A stretch of 64,000 nt of DNA, taken from positions 248,001-312,000 of the forward strand of contig NZ_JAERSG010000003.1 in assembly GCF_016735675.1 (NCBI RefSeq), given 5' to 3'. This stretch comes from Nocardioides baculatus (lineage in GTDB: Bacteria; Actinomycetota; Actinomycetes; Propionibacteriales; Nocardioidaceae). The notes below the pieces were generated by a model that searched no databases, had not been told where the DNA came from, and saw only the letters and a program-made list of their open reading frames with translations. A program made the translations under genes and the position numbers. Within the stretch, counting starts at the first letter, position 1. Each line of letters opens with the position of its first letter. Positions 34,211-43,753 of the stretch are shown in pieces.

Positions 34211-36283
34211 CTACGCGTCGATGGACTCGGCGTCGACCTCATAGGCGCCTTGGACGATGAACTCCTTGCGCGGAGCCACCTCCGAGCCCATCAGCAGCTC
34301 GAAGACCCGGCTGGCCTCGTCGACGTCGTCGATCGTCAGCTTGCGGAGTGTGCGGTGGCGCGGGTCCATCGTGGTCTCGGCCAGCTGGTCGGCGTCCATC
34401 TCGCCGAGGCCCTTGTAGCGCTGGATCGGCTCCTTCCAGCGCACGTTCTTCTTCTTCAGCTCCGCCAGCCGTCGCTGCAGCTCACCGTCGGAGTAGGTGT
34501 AGATGTACTTGTCCATCCCCTTCTTCGGGTTGGACAGCTCGATGCGGTGCAGCGGCGGCACGGCCGAGTAGAGCCGTCCGTCACGCACCAGCTCCGGCAT
34601 GTACTTGAAGAACAGCGTCGCGAGCAGGCATCGGATATGGGCGCCGTCGGAGTCGGCGTCGGCCATCAGGATGATCCGTCCGTAGCGGGCCGCCTCGAGG
34701 TCGAACGTACGCCCCGAGCCGGCGCCGACGACCTGGATGATCGAGGCGCACTCGGTGTTCTTGAGCATGTCGCCGACGGTGGCCTTCTGGACGTTGAGGA
34801 TCTTGCCGCGGATCGGCAGCAGTGCCTGGAACTCGCTGCTGCGCGCCGCCTTGGCCGTCCCCATCGCCGAGTCGCCCTCGACGATGAAGAGCTCGGTGCG
34901 GTCGGTGTCGCTGCTGCGGCAGTCGAAGAGCTTGGCGGGCAGTGCCGACGACTCGAGCGCCGTCTTCCGTCGCTGGTTCTCCTTGTGCTGCCGGGCCGCG
35001 AGCCGGGTCTTCGACGCGCCCGCGACCTTCTCCATCAGGACCTTGGCCTGGGCCTTCTCGGCGCGCTTGGTGGAGGTGAGGAACGACTTGAGCTCCGCGG
35101 CCACCACCTTGCGCACGACGCTGCGTGCGGCCGGCGTGCCGAGGATCTCCTTGGTCTGGCCCTCGAACTGCGGCTCGGCGAGCCGCACGGTCACGACCGC
35201 GGTCAGTCCCTCGAGCACGTCGTCCTTGATCACGTCGGTGTCGGCGGCCTTGAGCACCTTGGCGCCGCGCATCGCGTCGTTGAAGGTCTTGGTCAGCGCC
35301 GCGTCGAAGCCGCTGACGTGGGTGCCGCCCTTGGGCGTGGCGATCACGTTGACGAAGGAGCGCACCTCGGTGTCGTAGGCCGTGTCCCACCGGACCGCGA
35401 CGTCGACCGCCAGCTCGCGCTCGACCTCCTGCGGCGTCATGTGGCCCTTGTCGTCGAGCAGCGGGACCGTCTCGGTGAACGTGTCGGTGCCCTGGAGCCG
35501 CAGGATGTCGGTCACCGGCTCGCCGTGCGAGAGGAACTCGACGAACTCCGCGATCCCGCCGTCGTGGCGGAACCGCTCCTCGACGACCTCGCTGGTGCGC
35601 TGGTCGCGGATGAGCAGCTCGAGCCCCGGCACGATGTAGGACGTCTGGCGGGCGCGGCCGATCAGGCCCTCCATCTCGAAGCGCGCGTCCTTGGTGAAGA
35701 TCTGCCGGTCCGGCCAGAACCGGATCCGGGTGCCCGTCCTCCCCTTCGCCACCCGCTTGCCCTTGCGGGTCAGCCCCGACTGCGGCGTGAAGCCCGCGGT
35801 GGGGCCCTCGCCGTCGAACACGCCCGGGACGCCGCGCTGGAAGGACAGGCCCTGCTGCGAGGGCGAGCGGTCCACGTCGATGTCCATCCGCGAGCTCAGC
35901 GCGTTGACCACCGACAGGCCGACGCCGTGGAGACCGCCGGTCGCGACGTAGGAGCCGCCGCCGAACTTGCCGCCGGCGTGCAGCTTGGTGGCCACGACCT
36001 CGACGCCGGGCAGCCCGGTCTTGGGCTCCTTGTCGGTCGGGATGCCGCGCCCGTCGTCGTACACCTCGACGGAGCCGTCCTCGTGCAGCGTGATCTCGAC
36101 GTGCTGCGCGACACCCGCCAGCGCCTCGTCGACGCCGTTGTCGATGATCTCCCACAGGCAGTGCATGAGGCCGCGCGTGTCGGTCGACCCGATGTACATG
36201 CCGGGCCGCTTGCGTACGGCGTCGAGGCCCTCGAGGACCAGGAGGTGTGCTGCGTTGTAGGTGTTGTCCGCGGGTGCTGCCAC
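34211..36283 (-). CDS. parE: DNA topoisomerase IV subunit B / GyrB-type ATPase subunit
   Basis: This 690-residue ATPase subunit works with a ParC/GyrA-type subunit to pass DNA strands. GHKL ATPase motifs are E45 and N49 (WEIIDNGVDEAL), DDGRGIP, and GGLHGVGLSVVNAL. The Toprim domain carries FIVEGDSAMGTAK and the metal-binding ILMADADSDGAH. The C-terminal RYKGLGEMDADQLAETTMDP is typical. Streptomyces ParE has the same N-terminus (an NYTARHLLVLEGL-like start), so the GTG at 36283, with AGGA 5 bases upstream, is preferred to the in-frame GTG at 36346. The parC gene is 8 kb away on the opposite strand. Confidence 0.93.
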   Translation of the reverse strand: MAAPADNTYNAAHLLVLEGLDAVRKRPGMYIGSTDTRGLMHCLWEIIDNGVDEALAGVAQHVEITLHEDGSVEVYDDGRGIPTDKEPKTGLPGVEVVATKLHAGGKFGGGSYVATGGLHGVGLSVVNALSSRMDIDVDRSPSQQGLSFQRGVPGVFDGEGPTAGFTPQSGLTRKGKRVAKGRTGTRIRFWPDRQIFTKDARFEMEGLIGRARQTSYIVPGLELLIRDQRTSEVVEERFRHDGGIAEFVEFLSHGEPVTDILRLQGTDTFTETVPLLDDKGHMTPQEVERELAVDVAVRWDTAYDTEVRSFVNVIATPKGGTHVSGFDAALTKTFNDAMRGAKVLKAADTDVIKDDVLEGLTAVVTVRLAEPQFEGQTKEILGTPAARSVVRKVVAAELKSFLTSTKRAEKAQAKVLMEKVAGASKTRLAARQHKENQRRKTALESSALPAKLFDCRSSDTDRTELFIVEGDSAMGTAKAARSSEFQALLPIRGKILNVQKATVGDMLKNTECASIIQVVGAGSGRTFDLEAARYGRIILMADADSDGAHIRCLLATLFFKYMPELVRDGRLYSAVPPLHRIELSNPKKGMDKYIYTYSDGELQRRLAELKKKNVRWKEPIQRYKGLGEMDADQLAETTMDPRHRTLRKLTIDDVDEASRVFELLMGSEVAPRKEFIVQGAYEVDAESIDA

Positions 36284-36598
36284 AAGGGTCCTGTCGTACG
36301 AGAAATCCGGCCGGTACGTGTGCGTCGAACCACTGATGTGGAACACGCCGACACTACCCGCGACACGCCGTACGTCGACGGAGGCACGCCTGCCTCCCGG
36401 GACGCATGGGCGCGGCTAGCGTGGGGCACAGGTCAGGTATCACTTCGGCAACGGCTGGTCCACGGTTGCGGACAACGTCAGCGGTGCGGGGTGTGACGTG
36501 ATTGACTCCAAGAGTTCTCGATCCGGAAACAGCAGCAGGGAATCTTTGTCCCACTGGCTACGTTGGGCCAGACACCGATGAACAGAAATGAGGCTGAC
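36284..36598. other. Intergenic region between parE and the DUF7455 gene
   Basis: This 315-base stretch holds the divergent control regions and no gene. On the minus strand TAGTGT (36356-36351), with a weak TCGACG about 16 bases upstream, could be the parE promoter and would start RNA downstream of the GTG at 36346, favouring the shorter parE. On the plus side TTGACT occurs at about 36501 but no matching -10 box at 17 bases is visible, and TACGTT near 36559 is an alternative -10. Confidence 0.4.
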
Positions 36599-36829
36599 GT
36601 GACCACTGCCACCGCACCCTCCCAGGCCGTCCTGACGGCCGGCGACCGCTGCGACCGCTGCGGTGCCCAGGCCTACCTCCGAGTGGAGCTCCAGACCGGC
36701 GGCGAGCTGCTCTTCTGCGCGCACCACGCCCGTGAGCACGGCGAGAAGCTCCGCGAGGTCGCTGCCACCGTGCACGACGAGACCCACAAGCTCGACCCCG
36801 CTGCCCCGGCCGCGGGAAGCGACGCCTGA
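36599..36829 (+). CDS. DUF7455 family small zinc-ribbon-like protein
   Basis: The 76-residue protein matches the small actinobacterial family now called DUF7455, found beside parE or the principal sigma gene. The core is TAGDRCDRCGAQAYLRVEL, followed by GGELLFCAHHAREH. Two cysteines in CDRC plus the cysteine and histidines of FCAHH look like a zinc site. The function is unknown. GAGG lies 6 bases before the GTG. This start fits relatives that begin just before TAxDRCDRCG, although the in-frame ATG at 36578 would add a few residues. Confidence 0.85.
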   Translation: MTTATAPSQAVLTAGDRCDRCGAQAYLRVELQTGGELLFCAHHAREHGEKLREVAATVHDETHKLDPAAPAAGSDA

Positions 36830-36859
36830 GACCCGCACCACACCCGAACTTCCAGCACG

Positions 36860-36882
36860 GCCCCGGACACGCTCTCCGGGGC
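36860..36882 (+). terminator. Hairpin terminator after the DUF7455 gene
   Basis: GCCCCGGA (36860-36867) and TCCGGGGC (36875-36882) form a perfect 8-base stem with a 7-base loop, followed by TGTTCTG. It lies 30 bases after the stop codon. Confidence 0.65.
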
Positions 36883-36934
36883 TGTTCTGCGTCCGGACGC
36901 GGATCCGGCAGCCGCATCTGGGACCCTTGACCCC

Positions 36935-37411
36935 GTGACCGCCACCGAGCTCCTCGTCGCCGTCGCGATCGCTGTCGGCATCGCCGGCATCATCGTGCCG
37001 GTGCTTCCCGGCACCATCCTGGTCCTCGGTGCGATCCTGGTGTGGGCGCTCGAGATCGGCACGACCACCGGCTGGCTGGTCTTCGCCTTCGCCACGACGT
37101 TCCTGGTCCTCGGCACGATCGTGAAGTACCTCGTCCCCGGACGTCAGCTCAAGTCCTCCGGCGTGCCCAACCGCACCCTGGTCGTCGGCGCGCTCCTCGC
37201 GTTCGTCGGGTTCTTCGTGATCCCCGTCGTCGGCATGTTCATCGGCTTCGTCCTCGGCGTGTACGCCGCCGAGCGGGCGCGGGTCGGCGCGGCCGGGGCG
37301 TGGCCCTCGACGAAGGCCGCGCTGCGCGCCGTCGGAGTCTCGATCCTCATCGAGCTCGTCGCGGCCTTCCTCGCGGTGGCCACCTGGGTCGTCGGCGTGG
37401 TCCTGACCTGA
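36935..37411 (+). CDS. DUF456 family membrane protein
   Basis: The 158-residue protein has about four membrane helices and glycine-rich turns typical of DUF456 (GIAGIIVPVLPGTILVLGA near the N-terminus, FFVIPVVGMFIGFVLGVYAAE in the middle). Most of the chain is hydrophobic. Function is unknown. The stop codon overlaps the ATG of the downstream permease by one base (TGATG), so the two are translationally coupled. Confidence 0.85.
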   Translation: MTATELLVAVAIAVGIAGIIVPVLPGTILVLGAILVWALEIGTTTGWLVFAFATTFLVLGTIVKYLVPGRQLKSSGVPNRTLVVGALLAFVGFFVIPVVGMFIGFVLGVYAAERARVGAAGAWPSTKAALRAVGVSILIELVAAFLAVATWVVGVVLT

Positions 37412-38238
37412 TGGTGGTCGTGCTCTCGCTCGTGGCGGCCGCCGCCTACGGGCTCTCGGACTTCGTCGGCGGCCTCGTCTCACGGCGTACGTCGGCGTGG
37501 GCCGTCGCGTTCACCGGCAACGCCGCCGCCTTCGTGGGGGCCGTGGTGCTCGCGCTGGTCGTCGACGGCTCACCCACGCGGTACGACCTGATGTGGGGTG
37601 CGCTCGCGGGTGTCGGCACCGGCGCCGGCGGCGCGTTCCTCTACCGGGGACTCGCCGCCGGCCGGATGGGCGTCGTCGCGCCGATCTCCGCCGTCGGTGC
37701 GGCCCTCCTCCCGGTCTGCGTCGGCGTCGCGACGGGCGAGCGACCTGCGCTCCTGGTGTGGCTCGGGATCGTCGCAGCAGTGCCCGGCATCTGGCTGGTC
37801 AGCCGCGAGCCGGGCGGCTCGGGTGACCTGGCCGCGGGCATCCTCGACGGGGTCCTCGCCGGCCTCGGATTCGGGCTCCTCTTCTCCGCCATGGGGCAGG
37901 TGCCCGAGGAGGCGGGCTTCGCCCCGCTCGCGCTGTCGCAGGCGGCGGCGATGGTGTGCGTCGCCCTCACGGCGGCAGCCCTCGGCGGCCGCTGGCTGCC
38001 CTACGAGCGGTCGCAGGCGTGGGGCGTGGTGGCCGGGCTGCTCGCGACGGCGGCGGTGGTGGCGTTCCTCCTCGCCACCCAGACCGGGCTCCTCACGGTC
38101 GCCTCGGTCGTCACGTCGCTCTACCCCGCGTGCACCATCGCACTGGCCGCGATCGTGCTGCGCGAGCGCATCCACGGCTCGCAGGGCGTCGGCCTGCTGC
38201 TGTGCGGCGTGGCGGTCGGCCTCGTGGCCGCAGGCTGA
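37411..38238 (+). CDS. EamA/DMT-superfamily transporter
   Basis: This 275-residue protein has 10 predicted helices made of two EamA repeats. Features include AYGLSDFVGGLVSRRTSAWA, GVVAPISAVGAALLPV and SLYPACTIALAAIVLRERI near the end of the second repeat. Members export amino acids or small metabolites, but the substrate cannot be read from the sequence. It is coupled to the DUF456 gene and faces a secreted-protein gene with 2 bases between stops. Confidence 0.87.
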   Translation: MVVVLSLVAAAAYGLSDFVGGLVSRRTSAWAVAFTGNAAAFVGAVVLALVVDGSPTRYDLMWGALAGVGTGAGGAFLYRGLAAGRMGVVAPISAVGAALLPVCVGVATGERPALLVWLGIVAAVPGIWLVSREPGGSGDLAAGILDGVLAGLGFGLLFSAMGQVPEEAGFAPLALSQAAAMVCVALTAAALGGRWLPYERSQAWGVVAGLLATAAVVAFLLATQTGLLTVASVVTSLYPACTIALAAIVLRERIHGSQGVGLLLCGVAVGLVAAG

Positions 38239-38240
38239 GG

Positions 38241-38783
38241 TCAGGCGCCGAGGCCGGACGCGACCGGCAGGCTCCAGCGGTGGCGCTTCGGCGCCCAGTC
38301 CACGACCGGGTGCGAGCCGTCGGCCTGGTCGACCATCTTGACCGACACGCGCACCGACGTGGCGTCGTCGAGGCAGTTCCGGCTGATCACGGCGCGGAAG
38401 ACGTCCTTGCCCCACCGCGGCCGGGCGGCGTAGTCGCACTTGACCCTGGTGTCGCTGCCCTGCCACGCGTCGGCCTCGGTCAGCACGTAGTCGGTGCCAT
38501 CGCCCAGACCGCTGCTCAGGACGTACTCCGGACCCTTCAGCTCGCGGTCGGTGTCGATGAAGATCGAGACGCCCGCAGCGCTCGAGCGCATCAGCTCGTT
38601 GAAGTAGACCTTGACCCGCAGGGTGTCCGACCCGTGGTTGGCCTCGATGCCGTAGATGTCGGTGAGGGATCCCGTCGCGTCGGCAGGGTCGTCGATGCCG
38701 TAGAACTCCGCGTGCGCCGGTGCGGCGACCATGCTCGCCAGCGCGAGAGCGGAGACTGCGGCCAGTGCGATCCGAGATCTCAT
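38241..38783 (-). CDS. Secreted protein of unknown function
   Basis: The 180-residue protein has a clear Sec signal peptide (RIALAAVSALALASMVAAPAH with an AHA cleavage site near residue 25). The mature domain (about 155 residues) is beta-rich: GSDTLRVKVYFNELM, GVSIFIDTDRELKGPEYVLS, KMVDQADGSHPVVDWAPKRH. Two cysteines (KCDYAARP and RNCLDD) could form a disulfide. I recognise no family. The ATG is immediately upstream of the hydrophobic segment. Divergent from the CapA-like gene. Confidence 0.75.
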   Translation of the reverse strand: MRSRIALAAVSALALASMVAAPAHAEFYGIDDPADATGSLTDIYGIEANHGSDTLRVKVYFNELMRSSAAGVSIFIDTDRELKGPEYVLSSGLGDGTDYVLTEADAWQGSDTRVKCDYAARPRWGKDVFRAVISRNCLDDATSVRVSVKMVDQADGSHPVVDWAPKRHRWSLPVASGLGA

Positions 38784-38863
38784 GCCTCGAGTGTGGCAAC
38801 CCGCATGGTCAGCGTCCACCCACTTGTGGGGGTGAGTCGCCGGCCCGGTGGCACCATGTCGCC

Positions 38864-40015
38864 ATGAGGACCCGGGGCCGCAGCCGCGTCCTCCTCGTGC
38901 CTGCCGCGCTGCTGCTCGCTGCCTGTACGGGCCCGCCCACCACCTCGCCCGAGAGCGTGTCGCCACCTCCCGGCTCGACCCCCGCGACCCCGACGACCGA
39001 GCCGTCGACGGACCAGCCCGCGCCGACCCCGGACGAGGACGCCGGGCCGGTCCGCATCGCGGTCGTCGGCGACATCCACTTCGAAGGCCCGCTCGCCAGC
39101 AGGCTGCAGGACCCGGCCACCGCACTTGCGCCCGTGGCCGACGCCCTCTCCGCGGCCGACCTCACGATCGCGAACCTCGAGACCTCGGTCGGCACCGGCG
39201 GGCGACCCGAGCCCGGCAAGCGGTTCACGTTCTCCGCGGGACCGGAGGCGTTCACCGCCCTCGCCGCCGCCGGTGTCGACGTCGCGACCATGGCCAACAA
39301 CCACGCGCTCGACCACGGTCGCGGCCGCTTCCCGAGCACCTTCCGGGCGATCCGCCGCGCCGCCGAAGCGGACCAGCCGCTCGAGGTCGTCGGCATCGGT
39401 CGTGACTCCGACGAGGCGTTCGCCGCGGCGGTGCACGACGTCCGCGGCACGATCGTCGCAACGATCGGCGCGTCGGTCGCCGACCAGGACCCGACGGCCG
39501 ACCCGACGGGCGACTGGGCGGCCACCACCGACCGTCCCGGCATCGCCGTCGCACTCGACCCGGCCCGGCTCCTGCAGGGGGTGCGTCGCACCCGCAGGGT
39601 GGCCGACGTGGTCGTGGTCTACCTCCACTGGGGCATCCAGGGGGAGCGCTGCCCGAGCCCCGACCAGCGCGCGCTGGCGACCTCGCTCGTCGAGGCGGGC
39701 GCCGACGTCGTCGTCGGCTCGCACGCCCACCAGCTCCAGGGCGACGGCAGGCTCGGAACGGGCTACATCGCCTACGGCCTCGGCAACTACGCCTGGTACA
39801 CCCCCGGCGACGCCACCACGTCACGCACCGGCGTGCTCCGCCTGACGGTCCGCCCCCGCACCGACGACCCCCGTCCGCCCTACGTCGTACGCGCTGCGTG
39901 GGAGCCCCAGCGCATCAGCGCCGACGGCCTCGCGGCCACCACCACCGGGCAGGACGCCACTGACTTCCGCGCGGACCGCGAGTCGCTGCGCCAGTGCTCG
40001 GGCCTCAGGCCCTGA
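38864..40015 (+). CDS. CapA-family lipoprotein (poly-gamma-glutamate biosynthesis-type phosphoesterase fold)
   Basis: This 383-residue lipoprotein has the lipobox LLAAC at about residue 21, then a Pro/Thr/Ser-rich linker to about residue 60. The CapA domain, a calcineurin-like metallophosphoesterase fold, has GDIHFEG, NLETSVGTG, MANNHALDHG, HWGIQGERCPS and GSHAHQLQG. These are the usual metal-binding positions. CapA proteins take part in poly-gamma-glutamate capsule production in Bacillus, but in actinobacteria the role is mostly unknown and no capB or capC is nearby. A second ATG 9 bases upstream is possible. Confidence 0.88.
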   Translation: MRTRGRSRVLLVPAALLLAACTGPPTTSPESVSPPPGSTPATPTTEPSTDQPAPTPDEDAGPVRIAVVGDIHFEGPLASRLQDPATALAPVADALSAADLTIANLETSVGTGGRPEPGKRFTFSAGPEAFTALAAAGVDVATMANNHALDHGRGRFPSTFRAIRRAAEADQPLEVVGIGRDSDEAFAAAVHDVRGTIVATIGASVADQDPTADPTGDWAATTDRPGIAVALDPARLLQGVRRTRRVADVVVVYLHWGIQGERCPSPDQRALATSLVEAGADVVVGSHAHQLQGDGRLGTGYIAYGLGNYAWYTPGDATTSRTGVLRLTVRPRTDDPRPPYVVRAAWEPQRISADGLAATTTGQDATDFRADRESLRQCSGLRP

Positions 40016-40018
40016 CCC

Positions 40019-41380
40019 TCAGCGCGGCGCGAGCCACGCCAGCAGGAGGCGGCCGGTGCGCTCGAGCTGGGCCGGCGACACGACGGACGGGACATCGCCG
40101 GCGTCGTGGTAGCCGGCGTACGGAGTCGACCCCAGGCGCGCGCCGGGCAGCCCTTCCCTGACGAACGACCAGTGGTCGCTGCTCTGCTGCTCGGGGTCGG
40201 CGACGGTCGCCACGCCCGCCTGCCGGCCGGCCGCGAGCAGGCTGCGCTGCACCGGGTCGGAACGTCCCGCGGAGCCGACGGGCACCCGTGCCCCCACCCC
40301 GACGCGGTCGAGGGACACCATCGCGCGGACGGCCCGCCGCTCCGCAGGACCGAGCGCGGCGACGTACGCCCGCGACCCGAAGTGGTGGTTGTCGTCGCCC
40401 GGGCCGCGCGGCTCCTCTGCGCCGAAGGCCACGAACACGACCGGCAGCCGCGTGCTCCGCACGGCCGCGGCCTCGGCGGCCGCAAGGAGCACGCCGACAC
40501 CCGAGGCGTTGTCCTCGGCCCCCGGGGCCTGCGGGACCGTGTCGAGGTGCGCGCCGACGACCAGGTGCGGCTCGGTCGGGTCGAAGCCGGTCGGGGTCGC
40601 GACGACGTTGACAGACCTTCCGGCCGGTACGGCCACGCCCCATGACTCCCCCGCCGGTGCGTCGACGGGCCGCAGGTCGACGTCGTAGCCGAGCCGGGTG
40701 AACCTGCGACCGACCCAGCGGGCCGCGCGGTCGTAGGCAGCGCTGGTCGCCTCACGCGGACCGACCTCACCTGCCAGGAACCGGATCGTGGCGACCGCGG
40801 TCGCGACGTCCAGGTCGTCGGGGGCCAACGCCTCGTCGACCGCCGGTTCGGTCTGCGTGGGATCTCCGGTCGGCCCGGTCGGCGACGCAGTGGCCCCGGT
40901 GACCTCGCCGAGGTCGTCGCCGGTGGCGGGGGGCGCCTCGCGCAGCGCCCGGGTGGCACGGTCCACGAGCTGCGCATCGGCCTCGGTCACCAGACCGCCC
41001 CAGTAGAGGAGCGTCCCGTCGCGGACGATGCCCACGCCGCCCATCTCCTCCATCGACGTCGTCACCGAGCCGGCTGACGCGTCGCAGGTGTCGTCGGCGA
41101 GCCGGACGTCGGCGAGCGCGGCACACAGGTCGTCGCCCGGCTCGGCGAGCTGCACCAGCGTCAGGCCGTCGCCGTAGTCGGACGACACCCGGTCCGCCGA
41201 CACGGTGCTCGACTGCGCTTGCGCGCCGTCGAGGACCGGCGCGAACACCGGGAAGTCCACCCCTGCGGGAGCATCCGACCCGGGCACCTCGCCCGGAGCG
41301 TCGGTGTCGCCGGAGCACCCCGCCAGGACCACGACGGCGGCGACGAGCACCGCCGAACCCGTCCCCCGTCGTCCTCTCAC
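40019..41380 (-). CDS. M28-family zinc aminopeptidase, lipoprotein
   Basis: The 453-residue protein has a lipoprotein signal (VVVLAGCSG, cysteine at residue 22). A 170-residue N-terminal region contains a DUF-like domain with two cysteines (DLCAAL, DTCDAS), followed by a Thr/Pro linker. The M28 peptidase domain has zinc ligands in VGAHLDTVP, EDNASGVG and FGAEEPRG, with later DRVG and YHDAGD. It probably cleaves amino-terminal residues outside the membrane. It converges on the CapA-like gene with 3 bases between stops. GTG start. Confidence 0.88.
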   Translation of the reverse strand: MRGRRGTGSAVLVAAVVVLAGCSGDTDAPGEVPGSDAPAGVDFPVFAPVLDGAQAQSSTVSADRVSSDYGDGLTLVQLAEPGDDLCAALADVRLADDTCDASAGSVTTSMEEMGGVGIVRDGTLLYWGGLVTEADAQLVDRATRALREAPPATGDDLGEVTGATASPTGPTGDPTQTEPAVDEALAPDDLDVATAVATIRFLAGEVGPREATSAAYDRAARWVGRRFTRLGYDVDLRPVDAPAGESWGVAVPAGRSVNVVATPTGFDPTEPHLVVGAHLDTVPQAPGAEDNASGVGVLLAAAEAAAVRSTRLPVVFVAFGAEEPRGPGDDNHHFGSRAYVAALGPAERRAVRAMVSLDRVGVGARVPVGSAGRSDPVQRSLLAAGRQAGVATVADPEQQSSDHWSFVREGLPGARLGSTPYAGYHDAGDVPSVVSPAQLERTGRLLLAWLAPR

Positions 41381-41425
41381 GCCGTCAGCCTGACAGGCGC
41401 TCGGTGAGGTGGACCTGAGATGACG

Positions 41426-41456
41426 AGCAGCGCCGCCCCGGAGGGCGACGCTGCTT
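41426..41456 (-). terminator. Terminator of the principal sigma factor gene
   Basis: Reading the minus strand, AAGCAGCG(T)CGCCC pairs with GGGCG(G)CGCTGCT around the loop TCCG, beginning about 30 bases after the sigA stop. Stem length is about 12 pairs with one mismatch. No long U tract follows. Confidence 0.65.
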
Positions 41457-41484
41457 CGACGGGCTGCCGAGTGCCGGCGGCCGC

Positions 41485-42999
41485 TCAGTCCAGGTAGTCG
41501 CGCAGGACCTGCGAGCGGCTCGGGTGCCGCAGCTTGGACATCGTCTTCGACTCGATCTGGCGGATCCGCTCGCGGGTCACGCCGTAGACCTTGCCGATCT
41601 CGTCGAGCGTCTTCGGCTGGCCGTCGGTGAGGCCGAAGCGCATCGACACCACGCCCGCCTCGCGCTCGGACAGCGTGTCGAGCACGGCGTGCAGCTGCTC
41701 CTGGAGCAGCGTGAACGACACCGCGTCGGCCGGGACGATCGCCTCGGAGTCCTCGATGAGGTCACCGAACTCGGAGTCGCCGTCCTCGCCCAGGGGCGTG
41801 TGCAGCGAGATCGGCTCGCGGCCGTACTTCTGGACCTCGATGACCTTCTCGGGGGTCATGTCGAGCTCCTTGGCCAGCTCCTCCGGCGTGGGCTCGCGGC
41901 CCAGGTCCTGGAGCATCTGGCGCTGGACGCGGGCGAGCTTGTTGATGACCTCGACCATGTGCACCGGGATGCGGATGGTGCGCGCCTGGTCGGCCATCGC
42001 GCGGGTGATCGCCTGGCGGATCCACCACGTCGCGTAGGTCGAGAACTTGTAGCCCTTGGTGTAGTCGAACTTCTCGACCGCACGGATCAGGCCGAGGTTG
42101 CCCTCCTGGATCAGGTCGAGGAAGAGCATGCCGCGACCGGTGTAGCGCTTCGCGAGCGAGACGACGAGTCGCAGGTTGGCCTCGAGGAGGTGGTTCTTGG
42201 CGCGACGGCCGTCCTCCGAGATCCACTCGTACTCCTCGAGCATCTTCGGGCTGATCCGGCCGCCCTTGGCGAGCTTCTCCTCGGAGAACAGGCCGGCCTC
42301 GATCCGCTTGGCGAGCTCGACCTCCATCTCGGCGTTGAGGAGCGGCACCTTGCCGATCTGCTTGAGGTAGTCCTTCACCGGGTCGGCGGTGGCACCGGCC
42401 ACCATGACCTGCTGCTCGGGCTCGTCGGTCTCGTCGGCCGCGGAGACGGTGAAGGCCTGCTTCTCGTCCTCCTTGATCGTCGGGTCCTTGGCGACGTCCT
42501 TCTCGAACACCTCGTCGGGGATGTCCGGCAGGACCTTCTTGCCGTCGGGTCCGACGACCGGCGCCTCGACGGTGCCGAGGTCGACGGCCTCGTCGGCCGG
42601 GGCGCCCGTCGTCCTGGCAGCCTTCTTGGCCGCGGTCTTCTTCGCGGGAGCCTCGGCGGCCTTGGCGGCGGCGGCCTTCTTGGCCGGCGCCTTGGCAGCG
42701 GCCGCGGGGGCCGCCTTCTTGGCCGGAGCCTTCTTCGCCGTCGACGTGGTCGACGCACGCTTGCTCGTCGCAGCGACGGCCCGGAGGCTCGTCGCGTCGA
42801 TCTGCACCGAGATCCCGAGGCCGCTCAGGTGCACGAGCAGCGCCTTGAGGTGGCGAGGCTCGACGCCGGCGTCGTCACTGGCACGTCGTACGTCCTCGGG
42901 GGACACGGTGCCCGTGGGGGTCGCGGCGGCGACCAGGGAGGTGATGGAGGGGTGCGTGAGCACCTCGGCGGGGAGCAACTTGCGTGCGTGTGAAGACAC
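41485..42999 (-). CDS. sigA: Principal RNA polymerase sigma factor (SigA/RpoD)
   Basis: This 504-residue group 1 sigma factor directs housekeeping transcription. The N-terminal 60 residues form sigma region 1.1. A Lys/Ala-rich linker follows with repeated [11 protein letters not shown] blocks, typical of actinobacterial SigA/HrdB. Region 1.2 starts near [20 protein letters not shown]. Region 2 carries the hallmark [20 protein letters not shown] and [19 protein letters not shown]. Region 4 ends with [20 protein letters not shown], containing the -35-binding HTH. The GTG at 42999 is chosen over the upstream in-frame GTG at 43005 because GAGAGG lies 5 bases before it. M. tuberculosis places sigA a few genes after suhB. 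Confidence 0.97.
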   Translation of the reverse strand: MSSHARKLLPAEVLTHPSITSLVAAATPTGTVSPEDVRRASDDAGVEPRHLKALLVHLSGLGISVQIDATSLRAVAATSKRASTTSTAKKAPAKKAAPAAAAKAPAKKAAAAKAAEAPAKKTAAKKAARTTGAPADEAVDLGTVEAPVVGPDGKKVLPDIPDEVFEKDVAKDPTIKEDEKQAFTVSAADETDEPEQQVMVAGATADPVKDYLKQIGKVPLLNAEMEVELAKRIEAGLFSEEKLAKGGRISPKMLEEYEWISEDGRRAKNHLLEANLRLVVSLAKRYTGRGMLFLDLIQEGNLGLIRAVEKFDYTKGYKFSTYATWWIRQAITRAMADQARTIRIPVHMVEVINKLARVQRQMLQDLGREPTPEELAKELDMTPEKVIEVQKYGREPISLHTPLGEDGDSEFGDLIEDSEAIVPADAVSFTLLQEQLHAVLDTLSEREAGVVSMRFGLTDGQPKTLDEIGKVYGVTRERIRQIESKTMSKLRHPSRSQVLRDYLD

Positions 43000-43099
43000 G
43001 AACACCTCTCGTCAAACGACTTCGGGGCGCGGCGAGGCCCGGTGACGTCAAGAGCCGCGTCGTCATTCTGCCACGGACGACCTGAAGCGCCGAACCCGG

Positions 43100-43666
43100 T
43101 CAGTCAGACCCGCGCGCTGCGGCCTTCTTGGCCTTCTTGAAGTCGCGCACCTTCTGCAGCGACTCGGCGTCCACGACGTCGGCGACGGAGCGGTGTCCCT
43201 CGAGCGCGTAGTCACCGACAGCGGCCTCCCAGCCCTCGGGGCGTACGCCGAGCTGCTTGGCCAGCAGCGCGACGAAGATCTGCGCCTTCTGCTTGCCGAA
43301 GCCGGGCAGTGCCATCACCCGCTTGAGCAGGTCCTTGCCGTCAACAGCCTCGGTCCACAGGCGCGACGCGTCGCCGCCGTAGGTGTCCTCGACGATCCGG
43401 GCGAGCTCCTGGAGGCGTGACGCCATCGATCCCGGGAACCGGTGGATGGCCGGCGGCGTGGACGCCATCGCGGCGAACTGCTCGGGGTCGGCCGCCGCGA
43501 TCGCGTCGGGAGCGAACGTGCCGAACCGGTCGACGACCTTCGCGGGACCGCGGAAGGCGTGCTCCATCGGGTACTGCTGGTCGAGCATCATCCCGGCCAG
43601 CAGCGCGAAGGACGAGTCGTCGAGAACCTTGTCGGCGGCCGGGTCGCCGGTGATCTGGAAGCCCAT
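43100..43666 (-). CDS. HhH-GPD-type base-excision DNA repair protein
   Basis: The 188-residue protein belongs to the small HhH-GPD family that recognises damaged bases. The helix-hairpin-helix motif is LPGFGKQKAQIFVALL at about residues 120-135. The N-terminal LAGMMLDQQYPMEHAFRGP is typical of this actinobacterial group, where the catalytic or base-flipping residues differ from AlkA and MutY. The C-terminus is lysine-rich. The ATG at 43666 gives the usual N-terminus. Transcription is towards sigA with a 94-base gap, so it may have its own message. Confidence 0.88.
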   Translation of the reverse strand: MGFQITGDPAADKVLDDSSFALLAGMMLDQQYPMEHAFRGPAKVVDRFGTFAPDAIAAADPEQFAAMASTPPAIHRFPGSMASRLQELARIVEDTYGGDASRLWTEAVDGKDLLKRVMALPGFGKQKAQIFVALLAKQLGVRPEGWEAAVGDYALEGHRSVADVVDAESLQKVRDFKKAKKAAARGSD

Positions 43667-43753
43667 GAGCACATCATCGCCCACCCCCGCCGCGACGTCA
43701 TGCGGAGAGGGCGAGCGGATGCCCCGTCCGTATGACGTCCGGGGCCTGCGTGA

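Noticed and set aside
36563-36598. Longer N-termini for the DUF7455 protein from ATG 36563 or 36578
   Set aside because: Relatives begin just before TAxDRCDRCG and the GAGG-GTG spacing at 36599 is good.
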